Shown: one piece after another, positions 34,404 to 43,536 of the stretch | How the letters are laid out: every line of letters starts with the position of its first letter | Numbering within the stretch: the first letter of the stretch is position 1 | NCBI RefSeq assembly: GCF_003148765.1 | Contig: NZ_QGGV01000001.1 | Span: forward strand, 800,001-864,000 | Length of the DNA: 64,000 nt | From: Silicimonas algicola | GTDB taxonomy: Bacteria; Pseudomonadota; Alphaproteobacteria; Rhodobacterales; Rhodobacteraceae | Direction of reading: 5' to 3' | The notes under the pieces: model-generated | Told to the model about the DNA's origin: nothing | What the model saw: only the letters and a program-made list of their open reading frames with translations | Databases searched by the model: none | Program-made: the position numbers and the translations under genes

Positions 34404-36485
34404 ATGGTGGAGAACAGGAACGCAGTGGACGAGGACGTCCGCGAGCTGACAGCCGACGAGCTTCAGGCGATCGAGGAAGAATACGATCCCGAGTTGCGGT
34501 TCCGCGTTCTCGTCTGGCCGCTGGCGCTGGTCCTCGGCGCCGTCCTGTTCCTTCTGTCGTGCTATCACTACTACACGGCGGGCTTCGGCATCCCGCAGGC
34601 GACCGTCCACCGCGGCCTGCATCTTGGTGTGACCCTGATGGTCGTCTTCCTCAGCTTCTCGGCGTTTGGCAGGAAGGAACGCCCGCACAGCGTCACCTCG
34701 CCGTTCGGGATGCCGCTCCTTGACTGGGCGATGGCCATCGCAGGCCTCGTCAGCGCCCTCTACGTGCCCTGGATCTATAGCGATCTGGCGTTCCGCGTCG
34801 GGAACCCGCTGCCCATAGACGTCGCCATGGGCACGATCCTGATTGTCGTTCTGCTCGAGGCCGTGCGGAGGTCGATGGGCTGGCCGCTGCCGGTCATCGC
34901 CATTCTGTTCATCGCCTATGCCTACTTCGGCAAGTCGATGCCCGGCATCTTCGTCCATCCCGGCGCAAGCTGGTCGAACATCGTCAACCACCTCTACCTC
35001 ACGTCTCAAGGCATCTACGGCACGGCGCTGGGCGTCATCGCGACCTACGTCTTCCACTTCGTCCTGTTCGGGGTGATGGCGACGCGGATCGGGCTGGGGC
35101 AGTTGTTCATCGACGTGGCTTCGGCTCTGGCGGGGCGTTATGCAGGCGGTCCGGCGAAGGTCTCGGTCCTGTCGTCCGCACTCCTCGGCTCGATCTCGGG
35201 CTCGTCCATCGCCAACACGGTGACGACGGGCGCGCTGACCATCCCGGCCATGATCCGCATCGGGTATCCCCGCCATTTCGCCGCCGCGGTCGAGGCCGCA
35301 GCTTCGACGGGTGGCCAGATCACGCCGCCCGTCATGGGGGCGGTGGCGTTCCTCATGATCGAATACCTGGGACTCCCGCTGACCACGATCCTGACGGCAG
35401 CGCTCGTGCCCGCGTTCATGCACTTCTTCGGCGTTCTCGTTCAGGTCCACCTCGAGGCGAGGCGGCTGGGTCTGCGGGGCCTGTCGCCCGAAGAGATCCC
35501 GAACGCCTGGCGCGTGCTGAAGGCCGGCTGGCTGTCGGTCTTGCCGCTTCTCATCCTCATCGCAGTCCTTCTGTCGGGCCGCACGCCCTTCGCGGCCGCG
35601 TTCTATTCGATCACGGCCTGCATTGTCGTCCTCGCCATACAGCAGGTCATGGCGTCTGGCATCGTCGGGGGGATCAAGGGCACGGCCCACGGGGTCTGGG
35701 AAGGGTTCATTCTCGGCGCGAAGCAGTCGCTGTCGGTGACCGCGGCCGCAGCGCTCGTCGGCGTCGTGATCGGTGTCGTGACGCTGACCGGGGTCGGTTT
35801 CAAGATCGCCTACATGGTGACGGGCATCGCGAGCGGCTGGGCGGTGTCGCTGCACGATGCGCTGACGTTCCTGCCGTTCGAGCTGATGACGGTGCCGTCG
35901 CTGACGCTGCTCTTCACTCTGATCCTTACGGCGATCGTGTGCATCCTGATGGGCTGCGGCATACCGACGACCGCCAACTACATCATCATGGTGGCAGTCG
36001 CCGCGCCGATCCTGGGGCTTCTCGGGGTTCAGCCCCTCGTGGCCCACTACTTCGTCTTCTATTACGGAGTGCTCGCGGACGTGACACCACCCGTGGCGAT
36101 GGCGGCCTACGCCGGGGCGGGGATCGCCGGGGCGAATGCCTTCAAGGCGGGGAACACGGCCTTCCGTCTGAGCATGGGCAAGGCGCTTGTGCCCTTCGTC
36201 TTCGCGTTCCAGCCCGCGCTTCTGATCGTGACGGACGGGTTCACCTGGCCTGCGTTCCTTCTCGCCTTCACCGGTGCGGCGCTGGGGATATGGGTCCTCG
36301 CCTCTGCCGTGTCGGGGTGGCTCTTCGCGCCGATCCACTGGGTAGAGCGCCTGCTTCTGGTGATCGCCGCGCTTCTGCTGGTGGCGCCGAGCTTGCCCGC
36401 GACGGCCGTCGGGCTATTGCTCGTCGCACCGGTGGCGCTGCGTCAGCTTGTTCCCCGCTGGACCAGAGGTGCCGCAGCGGGTTGA
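34404..36485 (+). CDS. TRAP transporter fused 4TM/12TM permease
   Basis: A 693-residue membrane protein fusing a DctQ-like four-helix N-terminal part (about 35-215) to a DctM-like domain (about 220-690). Features are LLGSISGSSIANTVTTGALTIP, GGQITPPVMGAVAFLMIEYL and CGIPTTANYIIMVAVAAPIL, all typical of TAXI-associated TRAP transporters. The ATG at 34404 follows AGGAG. Length matches the family. Confidence 0.93.
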   Translation: MVENRNAVDEDVRELTADELQAIEEEYDPELRFRVLVWPLALVLGAVLFLLSCYHYYTAGFGIPQATVHRGLHLGVTLMVVFLSFSAFGRKERPHSVTSPFGMPLLDWAMAIAGLVSALYVPWIYSDLAFRVGNPLPIDVAMGTILIVVLLEAVRRSMGWPLPVIAILFIAYAYFGKSMPGIFVHPGASWSNIVNHLYLTSQGIYGTALGVIATYVFHFVLFGVMATRIGLGQLFIDVASALAGRYAGGPAKVSVLSSALLGSISGSSIANTVTTGALTIPAMIRIGYPRHFAAAVEAAASTGGQITPPVMGAVAFLMIEYLGLPLTTILTAALVPAFMHFFGVLVQVHLEARRLGLRGLSPEEIPNAWRVLKAGWLSVLPLLILIAVLLSGRTPFAAAFYSITACIVVLAIQQVMASGIVGGIKGTAHGVWEGFILGAKQSLSVTAAAALVGVVIGVVTLTGVGFKIAYMVTGIASGWAVSLHDALTFLPFELMTVPSLTLLFTLILTAIVCILMGCGIPTTANYIIMVAVAAPILGLLGVQPLVAHYFVFYYGVLADVTPPVAMAAYAGAGIAGANAFKAGNTAFRLSMGKALVPFVFAFQPALLIVTDGFTWPAFLLAFTGAALGIWVLASAVSGWLFAPIHWVERLLLVIAALLLVAPSLPATAVGLLLVAPVALRQLVPRWTRGAAAG

Positions 36486-36538
36486 GCGGGAGAAGCGGCT
36501 GGCGCCGCAGAGAACGGCGCTGGCAGTTACGTGAGATC

Positions 36539-37585
36539 TCAGGCGACGCGGACGTCAGACTGGCGAGCGTCGCGGAACGACACCAGTTTCTGGTGCCTCT
36601 CGTCCCAGAGCTTGAGCTTGATCGACGACAGGCTCTGCCGCACCGAAAGCCGCTGGACCTGGTCGAGATCCGGGTGATCGCGCAGCACCTCCGTCAGCCG
36701 ATAGAACGGCACCCGGCTTTGCAGGTGATGGACGTGATGGACGCCGATGTTGGCGGTCATCCACTGCAGAGGCTGCGGAAGGATGTAGTGCGAACTTCCA
36801 TGCGCCGCGGCGTGATGAAGCTGCCAATCCTGCTCTTCCTGCCAGACGGTATCCTCGAACTGGTGCTGGACGTAGAACATCCAGACGCCGATGGCGGCGG
36901 CGAAGAACGTCGTGGGAAGCCACAGGAAGACGACGGGCGCGACACCGACGGTCCAGACCACAAGCGCCAGGAGGCAGACGATGGCGATGTTCGTCCCCAT
37001 GGCGCTGATCCAGACCCGGCGGCCGCCGACGCCCAGAGGAACGCGATGCTGGCAGTAGAACAGCCAGGCCGGACCGACGAGGAACATGATCAGCGGGTTT
37101 CGGTAAAGACGATAGCTCAACCGCCCGGTCCAGGACCGACTTCGATACTCGTCGACCGTCAGCGTCATCACGTCGCCGATGCCGCGCCGGTCGAGATTGC
37201 CCGACGAGGCATGATGCAGCGCGTGGGTGGTCTTCCACACGTCATAGGGCGTCAGCGTCACGACGCCGAGGACGCGCCCGACCCAGTCGCCGAGCCTGCG
37301 GTTGCGGAAGAGCGATCCGTGCCCGCAATCGTGCTGGATGGCGAAAAGGCGGACGAGGAAGCCCGCGTTGACGATGGAGATCCCGATCGCGAGCCAGACG
37401 CTGACCGAGAGGCTGGCCCAGGCGAGGACCCAGAGGGCCATCAGGGGAACGGCCGTCACCGCGATCTCGAAGGCGCTGCGCCGGTGCGACGGCTCGCGAT
37501 ACTTGGACAGGATGCGGACCCATGTCCGCGCGTCCGTTTCAGGCATGACGGCATCGCCATCCTGCACCGCACTCTGAATTGTCAT
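36539..37585 (-). CDS. Membrane fatty acid desaturase
   Basis: A 348-residue integral-membrane di-iron desaturase. The three histidine boxes are present in order: HDCGHG, HALHHASSG and, near the C-terminus, HHVHH. Several hydrophobic helices separate them. The likely reaction is O2-dependent insertion of a double bond in a fatty acyl or lipid chain; carotenoid oxygenation is less likely. The ATG at 37585 is preferred, although no strong ribosome site precedes it. Confidence 0.88.
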   Translation of the reverse strand: MTIQSAVQDGDAVMPETDARTWVRILSKYREPSHRRSAFEIAVTAVPLMALWVLAWASLSVSVWLAIGISIVNAGFLVRLFAIQHDCGHGSLFRNRRLGDWVGRVLGVVTLTPYDVWKTTHALHHASSGNLDRRGIGDVMTLTVDEYRSRSWTGRLSYRLYRNPLIMFLVGPAWLFYCQHRVPLGVGGRRVWISAMGTNIAIVCLLALVVWTVGVAPVVFLWLPTTFFAAAIGVWMFYVQHQFEDTVWQEEQDWQLHHAAAHGSSHYILPQPLQWMTANIGVHHVHHLQSRVPFYRLTEVLRDHPDLDQVQRLSVRQSLSSIKLKLWDERHQKLVSFRDARQSDVRVA

Positions 37586-37589
37586 GCTG

Positions 37590-37820
37590 CTATGGTATCC
37601 GATTTCTGACGCGGGTGGCGGGTTTCTTCGCGGCGGCCTTTGCCCTGGGGGTCTCGGAGGCCTCGCGTTCCAGCCTGGACTTTCGAAGCCGCTGCGTTTG
37701 CTTGTCGCGATCTTCGCGCTCAGCCTCGATGATCGACCGCGCGACGCGATTGGTTTCGGTGGCGCGCGCATCGAGCTTGGATGGCGCGCGCGGACCGCTC
37801 TTCGCCGTTTCGGTCGGCAT
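37590..37820 (-). CDS. Small, highly charged hypothetical protein
   Basis: A 76-residue protein rich in Arg, Lys, Glu and Ala (RSIIEAEREDRDKQTQRLRKSR, ending AAAKKPATRVRNRIP), probably a single long helix with a disordered basic tail. A GGGAGAA ribosome site before the ATG and its position 4 bp upstream of the desaturase start support coding. Similar small basic proteins are common in alphaproteobacteria; function unknown, nucleic-acid contact possible. Confidence 0.6.
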   Translation of the reverse strand: MPTETAKSGPRAPSKLDARATETNRVARSIIEAEREDRDKQTQRLRKSRLEREASETPRAKAAAKKPATRVRNRIP

Positions 37821-38084
37821 CGAATTCTCCCGTTCGCCAGTTAGGAAGGGTGTCCGCGGGAAGCGGACCGTTCTCGACATGAACCATAACCGCTCCGACC
37901 TGAAGAAGATATGCCGTCAAAGGAGAGAATTCACCCCCACCCGGACATGAGGCGGTGAATTTGTATCATGGGTGCCCGGTCAAAACCGTGATATAGGAGA
38001 AAACGCGATAACCGTCGCGGACAATTTCCTGCGTTCAGAGTCGATGTTTCGACGGAGTGATTCAGGCAGACAGGACAGGACGGC
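37821..38084. other. Divergent intergenic region between the small charged protein and the ParB-like gene
   Basis: This 264-bp non-coding stretch must hold the promoters for both flanking genes. Half-sites GAATTCTC (from 37824) and GAGAATTC (from about 37926) form a widely spaced inverted pair. No clear -35/-10 pair, RNA gene or terminator was identified. Confidence 0.4.
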
Positions 38085-38333
38085 ATGCTGGAAAGACGCG
38101 GCTTCCCGATCGAGATGATCTACGTCCCGGCGAAACGGCTCAAGACGCTTGAGCCCGACAAGGTCACGGCGCTCGCGGAAGACATTCTCACGAACGGCCA
38201 GACGACGCCGATCCGATTGCGGACCGACGGGCAGCGATTCATCCTGATGGAAGGGCTGCACCGGCTCGAGGCGATGCGTGCGCTGGGCGAGCAATCCATC
38301 GACGGATACCTGGTGGGCTCGCGTCTTCACTGA
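38085..38333 (+). CDS. Stand-alone ParB N-terminal-like (ParB/Srx fold) small protein
   Basis: An 82-residue protein covering only the ParB N-terminal fold: MIYVPAKRLKTLEPDKVTALAEDI, then NGQTTPIRLRTDGQRFILMEGLHRLEAMRALG, where the EG-HRLEA segment matches the ParB/sulfiredoxin nucleotide-binding box (GxxRxxA). There is no helix-turn-helix or dimer domain, so it is not a chromosome partition protein. Small orphan versions occur in alphaproteobacteria, with unknown role; CTP/ATP binding or nuclease activity are options. Confidence 0.75.
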   Translation: MLERRGFPIEMIYVPAKRLKTLEPDKVTALAEDILTNGQTTPIRLRTDGQRFILMEGLHRLEAMRALGEQSIDGYLVGSRLH

Positions 38334-38512
38334 CGCCGATAAGACGAACTCGCACCGCATCGCATTCGCCCGGCATAAACGCTTACGTCACCGCGCCGGC
38401 AACGGATCACTTCACGAATGCCTGACGAGACAGCGCCCCATGGATGCTGTAGGAGGGACGGGCCGCAACTCCTTGCGTGCCTTGGCAACTTTGGGGGCCG
38501 CCTGAACCGCAC

Positions 38513-39676
38513 ATGTCCTTGCTGAAACAGGTTCTTGTCACCGTAGTCCTTGTCGCTGTCGCCGTGTGGGGCCTTGCGGCCTACGTTCCGGCGTCGCACC
38601 CGATGCTGGACCGGCTTGGTCTGCTTGAACGCCTAGGGATCGAAGCGGAGGCGGCCGTCGCGACCCAGGGCGGCGGCGGTCAGGGCAGGGGCGGCGGCGG
38701 GCCGGTGATTGTCATCGCGAAGGCCGTCGAAGAAGCCAGCCTTTATGACGAGATCACCACCATCGGGGACGGCAGAGCGCTGCGCAGCGTGGCGATCCTG
38801 CCGGAAGTCGCGGGCAACCTGTCCGCTGTCAACGTGCAGTCCGGCGATTACGTGAACGAGGGCGACATCCTTGTGACGATGGACGACGCCAGCCAGCAGA
38901 TCGAGCTGGAGCGCGCCCGCTTCGTGGTCGAGGACGCGCGCGAGGCGCTGGAAAGGGTCAATGCGCTGGGAGGCACGGTGTCGCGGATCCAGCGCAGCAG
39001 CGCCACGCTTGCGGTGCAAACGGCAGAGCTGGACCTGAGAGAGGCGCAACTCGAGATCGAGCGGCGCAAGATCGTGGCCCCGATCGCCGGCTGGCTTGGC
39101 ATCATCGCCCACACGGTCGGCGACCAGGTGACGCCCACGACCGAGATCGCGCAGATCGACGACCGCTCGGAGATCGTCGTCGAGTTCAGGGTGCCGGAGC
39201 GCTTCGTCGCCCAGATCGAACCGGGCGACGGGATCCGCGCCACACCTCTCGCCCGGCCCCAGCTGGAGCTGGAAGGGCGCATCACGGCGATCGACAACCG
39301 CGTCGATTCCGATAGCCGGACGCTGCGTCTCCAGGCCTCGCTCGCGAACGCCGACGACATGCTCCGGGCCGGGATGGCGTTCCGCATCACCCTGTCGTTC
39401 ACGGGCGATCCGTTTCCGACCATCGATCCCCTTGCGATCCAGTGGGGCAGCGACGGCCCCTTCGTCTGGGTGATCCGCGAAGGCAAGGCAGAGCGGCAGA
39501 AGATCATGATCCAGCAGAGAAACAGCGACACCGTTCTCGTCGGAGGCGGGCTCGAGGTCGGCGAGCAGGTGGTAACCGAGGGCATGCAGAACCTACGGCC
39601 TGGCACGGAGGTGACGGTTTTGGGGGACGACGCCGCGCTGAAGGGGCCGGCGCCGGGCGCCGTGACCCGGGGATAG
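38513..39676 (+). CDS. RND efflux pump membrane-fusion (periplasmic adaptor) protein
   Basis: A 387-residue HlyD/AcrA-type adaptor anchored by one N-terminal helix (about 5-27). A Gly-rich linker (GGGGQGRGGGG) follows, then the barrel-sandwich lipoyl halves (GNLSAVNVQSGDYVNEGDILVTMDD and KIVAPIAGWLGIIAHTVGDQV), an alpha hairpin and a beta-barrel domain (VEFRVPERFVAQI). It links the RND pump encoded 4 bp downstream to an outer-membrane channel, which is not in this window. Confidence 0.92.
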   Translation: MSLLKQVLVTVVLVAVAVWGLAAYVPASHPMLDRLGLLERLGIEAEAAVATQGGGGQGRGGGGPVIVIAKAVEEASLYDEITTIGDGRALRSVAILPEVAGNLSAVNVQSGDYVNEGDILVTMDDASQQIELERARFVVEDAREALERVNALGGTVSRIQRSSATLAVQTAELDLREAQLEIERRKIVAPIAGWLGIIAHTVGDQVTPTTEIAQIDDRSEIVVEFRVPERFVAQIEPGDGIRATPLARPQLELEGRITAIDNRVDSDSRTLRLQASLANADDMLRAGMAFRITLSFTGDPFPTIDPLAIQWGSDGPFVWVIREGKAERQKIMIQQRNSDTVLVGGGLEVGEQVVTEGMQNLRPGTEVTVLGDDAALKGPAPGAVTRG

Positions 39677-39680
39677 GGCG

Positions 39681-42600
39681 ATGGCCGTCAGCGCGCAGTC
39701 CGCTCTCTCCTCAAGCACCGCGCTTTTCGTCAGGCGGCCGATCCTGGCTTTCGTGCTGTCGTCGCTGATCGTCCTTGCCGGGCTTGCGGGGCTTTTCGGC
39801 GCAGAAGTCCGCGAGTTGCCGGACGTGGACCGTCCGGTGATTACGGTCACGACAGAATTCTCCGGCGCCTCGCCCGAGACCGTGGACCGCGAGATCACGG
39901 CCCAGATCGAGGGCGCCGCGGGACGGGTGGCCGGGGTCAAGTCGATCTCGTCGAGTTCGCGGTTCGGCCGCAGCCGGGTGACCGTCGAGTTCGGCGACGA
40001 CGCCGACCTCGACGTCGCCGCGACCGATATGCGGGACGCCATCGGACGCATCCAGAACGCGCTTCCCGACGGAGCGGAGGACCCGCGGATCGTGAAGGCG
40101 GACGCCAACGCCGAAGCGGTGATGCGGATCGCGGTCACCTCGAACCGGCGCACCGCGCAGGAGCTGTCCCAGTTCGCCGAGGAGGTCATCGAGGATCGGC
40201 TGATCTCGGTCCCGGGTGTCGCGGACCTGCAGGTGTACGGCGACCGCGAATCAGTTTTCCGCGTCGACGTCGACCAGATGCAGCTTGCGAGTCGCGGATT
40301 GTCCCTCGCCGATGTCAGCACGACGCTGAGAAACGTGGCCTTCGACGCGCCCGCGGGCGCCCTCAACTCGAGCAGCCAGAGCATCGTCGTCCGGACGACC
40401 GCGACCGTGTCGAGCCCCGCCGAGTTCGAGGCACTGGCGATCCGGGACGGCGTCACCGTGGGCGATGTGGCGACCGTCACGCTTGGCCCCGCGCCGGGCG
40501 AAAGCGTGCTGCGCGCCAACGGACAGACGGGCCTTGGAATGGGGATCATCCGGCAGGCCCAGAGCAACACGCTGGAAATCTCGCAATCGGTGCGGGCGGT
40601 CGTGGACGAGTTGCAGGCGATCCTGCCCGACGACATCAGCGTCTTCGTAACCAGCGACGACGCGGTTTTCATCAACGGCTCGATCCGCGAGGCGCTGAAC
40701 ACGCTCGGCATCGCCGTCGCCATCGTCATCGCGATCATTTTCGTCTTTCTCCGGGACGTCCGCGCGACGCTCATCCCTGCCGTCACGCTGCCGGTGGCGC
40801 TGGTGGGCACACTCGCCGCGATCTACATGGTCGGGTTCTCGGTCAACATCCTGACCCTGCTGGCGCTTGTGCTGGCGACGGGCATGGTCGTCGACGATGC
40901 CATCGTGGTGCTCGAGAACATCGTGCGGCGACGATCCGAGGGCATGGGCGCGCGGGCTGCGGCGGTCCTCGGGACACAACAGGTGTTCTTCGCGGTCGTC
41001 ACCACAACGGCGACGCTGGCGGCGGTGTTCATCCCGCTGTCGTTCCTGCCCGGCCAGACCGGGGGACTTTTCCGCGAGTTCGGCTTCACCCTCGCGATGT
41101 CGGTGCTCCTGTCGTCGGTCGTGGCACTGACCCTGTGCCCGGTTCTGGCAAGCCGGCTGCTGAAGGGCCATTCGGGCAAGGCGGAGGCACGGGGACCGAT
41201 GATCTGGCTCGGCCGGAGGCTCGCGTCGCTTTACGCGCTGGCGCTGCGCTTCTGCCTCGCGATGCCACTTCTGGTCATCGTGTTTTCAATCGGGTTCGCC
41301 ATCGTGGCCGCGCTGTCGATGGGCGGCATCCGTCAGGAACTCACACCGCCGGAGGACCGTTCGCTCGCACTCCTTCGCGTCTCGGCGCCGCAGGGCGTGT
41401 CGCTTGATTACACGGCCGGCAAGATGCGCGAGATCGAGGATCTGGTCGAACCCCTGCGCGCGTCCGGCGAGGTCACCAACGTCTTCTCCATCGCCGGGAC
41501 TGGATCGGACAACAGCGGCTTCATGGTGATGTCGCTGGCGCCGTGGGAAGAGCGCAGCCGCAGCCAGCAGGAGATCGTGGGTCAGATCAACGGAATGGTG
41601 GGGGAGGTCATCGGTGTCCGGGCCTTCGCGATCCAGCCCAACTCGCTTGGCATCCGGGGTGCGGGACGGGGGCTGACGGTGGCGCTGACCGGCAACAACT
41701 ACCAGAGTCTCGCCGATTCCGCTCAGGCCATCATCGACCGGATGGAGGAAAATCCGGCCTTTGGCCGCGTGTCGCTGGGCTATGAGACCACGCAGCCGCA
41801 ACTGTTCATCGAGGTCGACCGCGACCGCGCCTCGGACATCGGCGTGAACATCGACGGTCTGGGCGAGGCCCTTCAGGCGGTGCTCGACGGCCGGACGGTG
41901 GGCACCGTCTTCATCGACGACCGCAGCTTCAGCATCAAGATGGTGTCCACGTCCGACCCGGTGAACGATCCCGGCGACCTCGAGCGCATCTTCGTCCAGG
42001 CTGGGAACGGCCAGATGGTGCCGATCTCGAGCTTCGTCACGCTGCAGGAACGCGCCGTCGCACCGGAGTTGAGCCGCGAAGCGCAGATGCGCGCCGTCGA
42101 AATCTCGGCCACGCTCACACCCGAGCTATCGCTCGGCGACGCCTATTCCGCCGTGCAGGAGATCGCCGACGAGGTGCTGCCGGAACAGCAGCGGATCGTT
42201 CCTCTCGCCGAGGCAGCCACCCTATCCGAGACGTCTTCGGGTCTGTTCGTCACCTTCGGCTTCGCCTTCCTCGTCGTGTTCCTGGTCCTCTCGGCGCAAT
42301 TCGAGAGCTTCGTCTCGGCGATCATCATCATGGCCACCGTGCCCCTCGGTCTCGCCTGCGCGGTATTCGCACTTCTCATCACCGGCGGCAGCCTCAACGT
42401 CTACAGCCAGATCGGGCTTGTGCTGCTGATCGGCATCATGGCGAAGAACGGCATCCTGATCGTCGAGTTCGCCAACCAGCTTCGCGATCAGGGCCAGTCC
42501 GTCAGGGACGCGATCTTCGAGGCTTCCACCGTCAGGCTCCGTCCCGTGATGATGACGATGGCTTCGACGGTGCTGGGTGGAGTGCCGCTGATCTTTTCGT

Positions 42601-42797
42601 CCGGCGCAGGCGCAGAGGCACGCGAGGCGCTGGGGTGGATCATCGTGGGCGGGCTTGGACTTGCGACGCTGTTCACGCTGTTCCTGACCCCCGTCGCCTA
42701 CCTCGTCTTCGCGCGGTTGTCGCGACCGAAGGCCGAGGAGGAGGCGATCCTCGTGAGGGAGTTGGGGGCGGCGACCGGCGGCACGCCGGCGGAGTGA
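39681..42797 (+). CDS. RND-family efflux transporter permease (AcrB/MexF-like)
   Basis: A 1038-residue inner-membrane pump of the HAE1 type. The first helix is followed by a large periplasmic loop; GMVVDDAIVVLENI in TM4 carries the paired Asp of proton relay, with R-x(6)-G repeats after it, and the second half repeats the layout (LVLLIGIMAKNGILIVEFANQLR). Likely a proton-driven drug or solvent exporter. It forms an operon with the adaptor. Confidence 0.94.
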   Translation: MAVSAQSALSSSTALFVRRPILAFVLSSLIVLAGLAGLFGAEVRELPDVDRPVITVTTEFSGASPETVDREITAQIEGAAGRVAGVKSISSSSRFGRSRVTVEFGDDADLDVAATDMRDAIGRIQNALPDGAEDPRIVKADANAEAVMRIAVTSNRRTAQELSQFAEEVIEDRLISVPGVADLQVYGDRESVFRVDVDQMQLASRGLSLADVSTTLRNVAFDAPAGALNSSSQSIVVRTTATVSSPAEFEALAIRDGVTVGDVATVTLGPAPGESVLRANGQTGLGMGIIRQAQSNTLEISQSVRAVVDELQAILPDDISVFVTSDDAVFINGSIREALNTLGIAVAIVIAIIFVFLRDVRATLIPAVTLPVALVGTLAAIYMVGFSVNILTLLALVLATGMVVDDAIVVLENIVRRRSEGMGARAAAVLGTQQVFFAVVTTTATLAAVFIPLSFLPGQTGGLFREFGFTLAMSVLLSSVVALTLCPVLASRLLKGHSGKAEARGPMIWLGRRLASLYALALRFCLAMPLLVIVFSIGFAIVAALSMGGIRQELTPPEDRSLALLRVSAPQGVSLDYTAGKMREIEDLVEPLRASGEVTNVFSIAGTGSDNSGFMVMSLAPWEERSRSQQEIVGQINGMVGEVIGVRAFAIQPNSLGIRGAGRGLTVALTGNNYQSLADSAQAIIDRMEENPAFGRVSLGYETTQPQLFIEVDRDRASDIGVNIDGLGEALQAVLDGRTVGTVFIDDRSFSIKMVSTSDPVNDPGDLERIFVQAGNGQMVPISSFVTLQERAVAPELSREAQMRAVEISATLTPELSLGDAYSAVQEIADEVLPEQQRIVPLAEAATLSETSSGLFVTFGFAFLVVFLVLSAQFESFVSAIIIMATVPLGLACAVFALLITGGSLNVYSQIGLVLLIGIMAKNGILIVEFANQLRDQGQSVRDAIFEASTVRLRPVMMTMASTVLGGVPLIFSSGAGAEAREALGWIIVGGLGLATLFTLFLTPVAYLVFARLSRPKAEEEAILVRELGAATGGTPAE

Positions 42798-42803
42798 GCT
42801 TCC

Positions 42804-43514
42804 CTAGCTAATGGGATCGAGACCGCAGGCGGTGAAGGTCGGCGCGGCGTCCTCGCGTCGCAGGAACTCGAGGAACGCCTCGGCCGCTGGCCGCATCCCC
42901 TCGTCGAGGCCGTAGGCTGCGCCGAAGACGAAGACGCGCGCGAAGTCCGGGGGCAGGGGGCCGACGATGGTGATGCCCGGAATCGGAAGCAACTCGCTCA
43001 TCTGCTGGAAGCCGAGGTCCGCGTCGCCTCGTGCCACGACGCGGCCGACACGCTCGGAAAAGATCGTGCGCGCCTTGTCCTTCATCTCGTCGGCGATGCC
43101 GAGGGCGGGAAAGACTTCCGTCGAGAGATAGATGCCGCTGGCGCTGGCGGCGTGCGCAACCGATCCGGCGGCCAGGAGCGCGTCCTTGAGCCGGGCGGAG
43201 GTCGAGATGTCGGGAACGGGCGCGCCCTCGCGGACGGCCGCCCCGATGCGCGACGCGACGAGCGGGACGAAGTCTTGAGAGACGAGACCGTCCCGCGAAT
43301 ACCGGGCGTGCGCCGCTTCGGCCAGAAAGTAGAGATCGAAGCGCTCGCCCTTTGCGAGCCGGGTCGGGATCGAGTCGTGCGCCTCGCCCAGGGACGAGCC
43401 GTAGGAGACCTCCACCTCGCCATCGTAACCGGGCAAAAGCGTCTCGATCGGGGCCGCCTGCGCGCCGGAGGTGATGATGCGCAGAGGGCGGGGGGACGAC
43501 GCGGTCGGACTCAT
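42804..43514 (-). CDS. ModA-like substrate-binding domain protein lacking a signal peptide
   Basis: A 236-residue protein resembling molybdate/sulphate-type binding proteins: LRIITSGAQAAPIETLLPGYD, SSLGEAHDSIPTRLAKGERFDLYFLAE, and ERVGRVVARGDADLGFQQMSELLPIPGITIVGPLPPD. No hydrophobic leader precedes the core, so it may be cytoplasmic, as in ligand-sensing stand-alone domains. No ABC permease or ATPase lies beside it. It follows the fcl gene by 22 bp on the same strand. Confidence 0.78.
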   Translation of the reverse strand: MSPTASSPRPLRIITSGAQAAPIETLLPGYDGEVEVSYGSSLGEAHDSIPTRLAKGERFDLYFLAEAAHARYSRDGLVSQDFVPLVASRIGAAVREGAPVPDISTSARLKDALLAAGSVAHAASASGIYLSTEVFPALGIADEMKDKARTIFSERVGRVVARGDADLGFQQMSELLPIPGITIVGPLPPDFARVFVFGAAYGLDEGMRPAAEAFLEFLRREDAAPTFTACGLDPIS

Positions 43515-43536
43515 CTTCGATCCTTGAGGGAGAGGG

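Noticed and set aside
33282-36338. Very long open frame on the minus strand opposite the TAXI-TRAP genes
   Set aside because: Its translation is Arg/Asp/His-rich low-complexity sequence, as expected from the antisense of GC-rich membrane-protein genes; no family features, and it lies across two solid genes.
38085-38333. Chromosome or plasmid partition ParB, indicating an origin or plasmid backbone
   Set aside because: Only the N-terminal fold is present, with no helix-turn-helix and no parA next to it.
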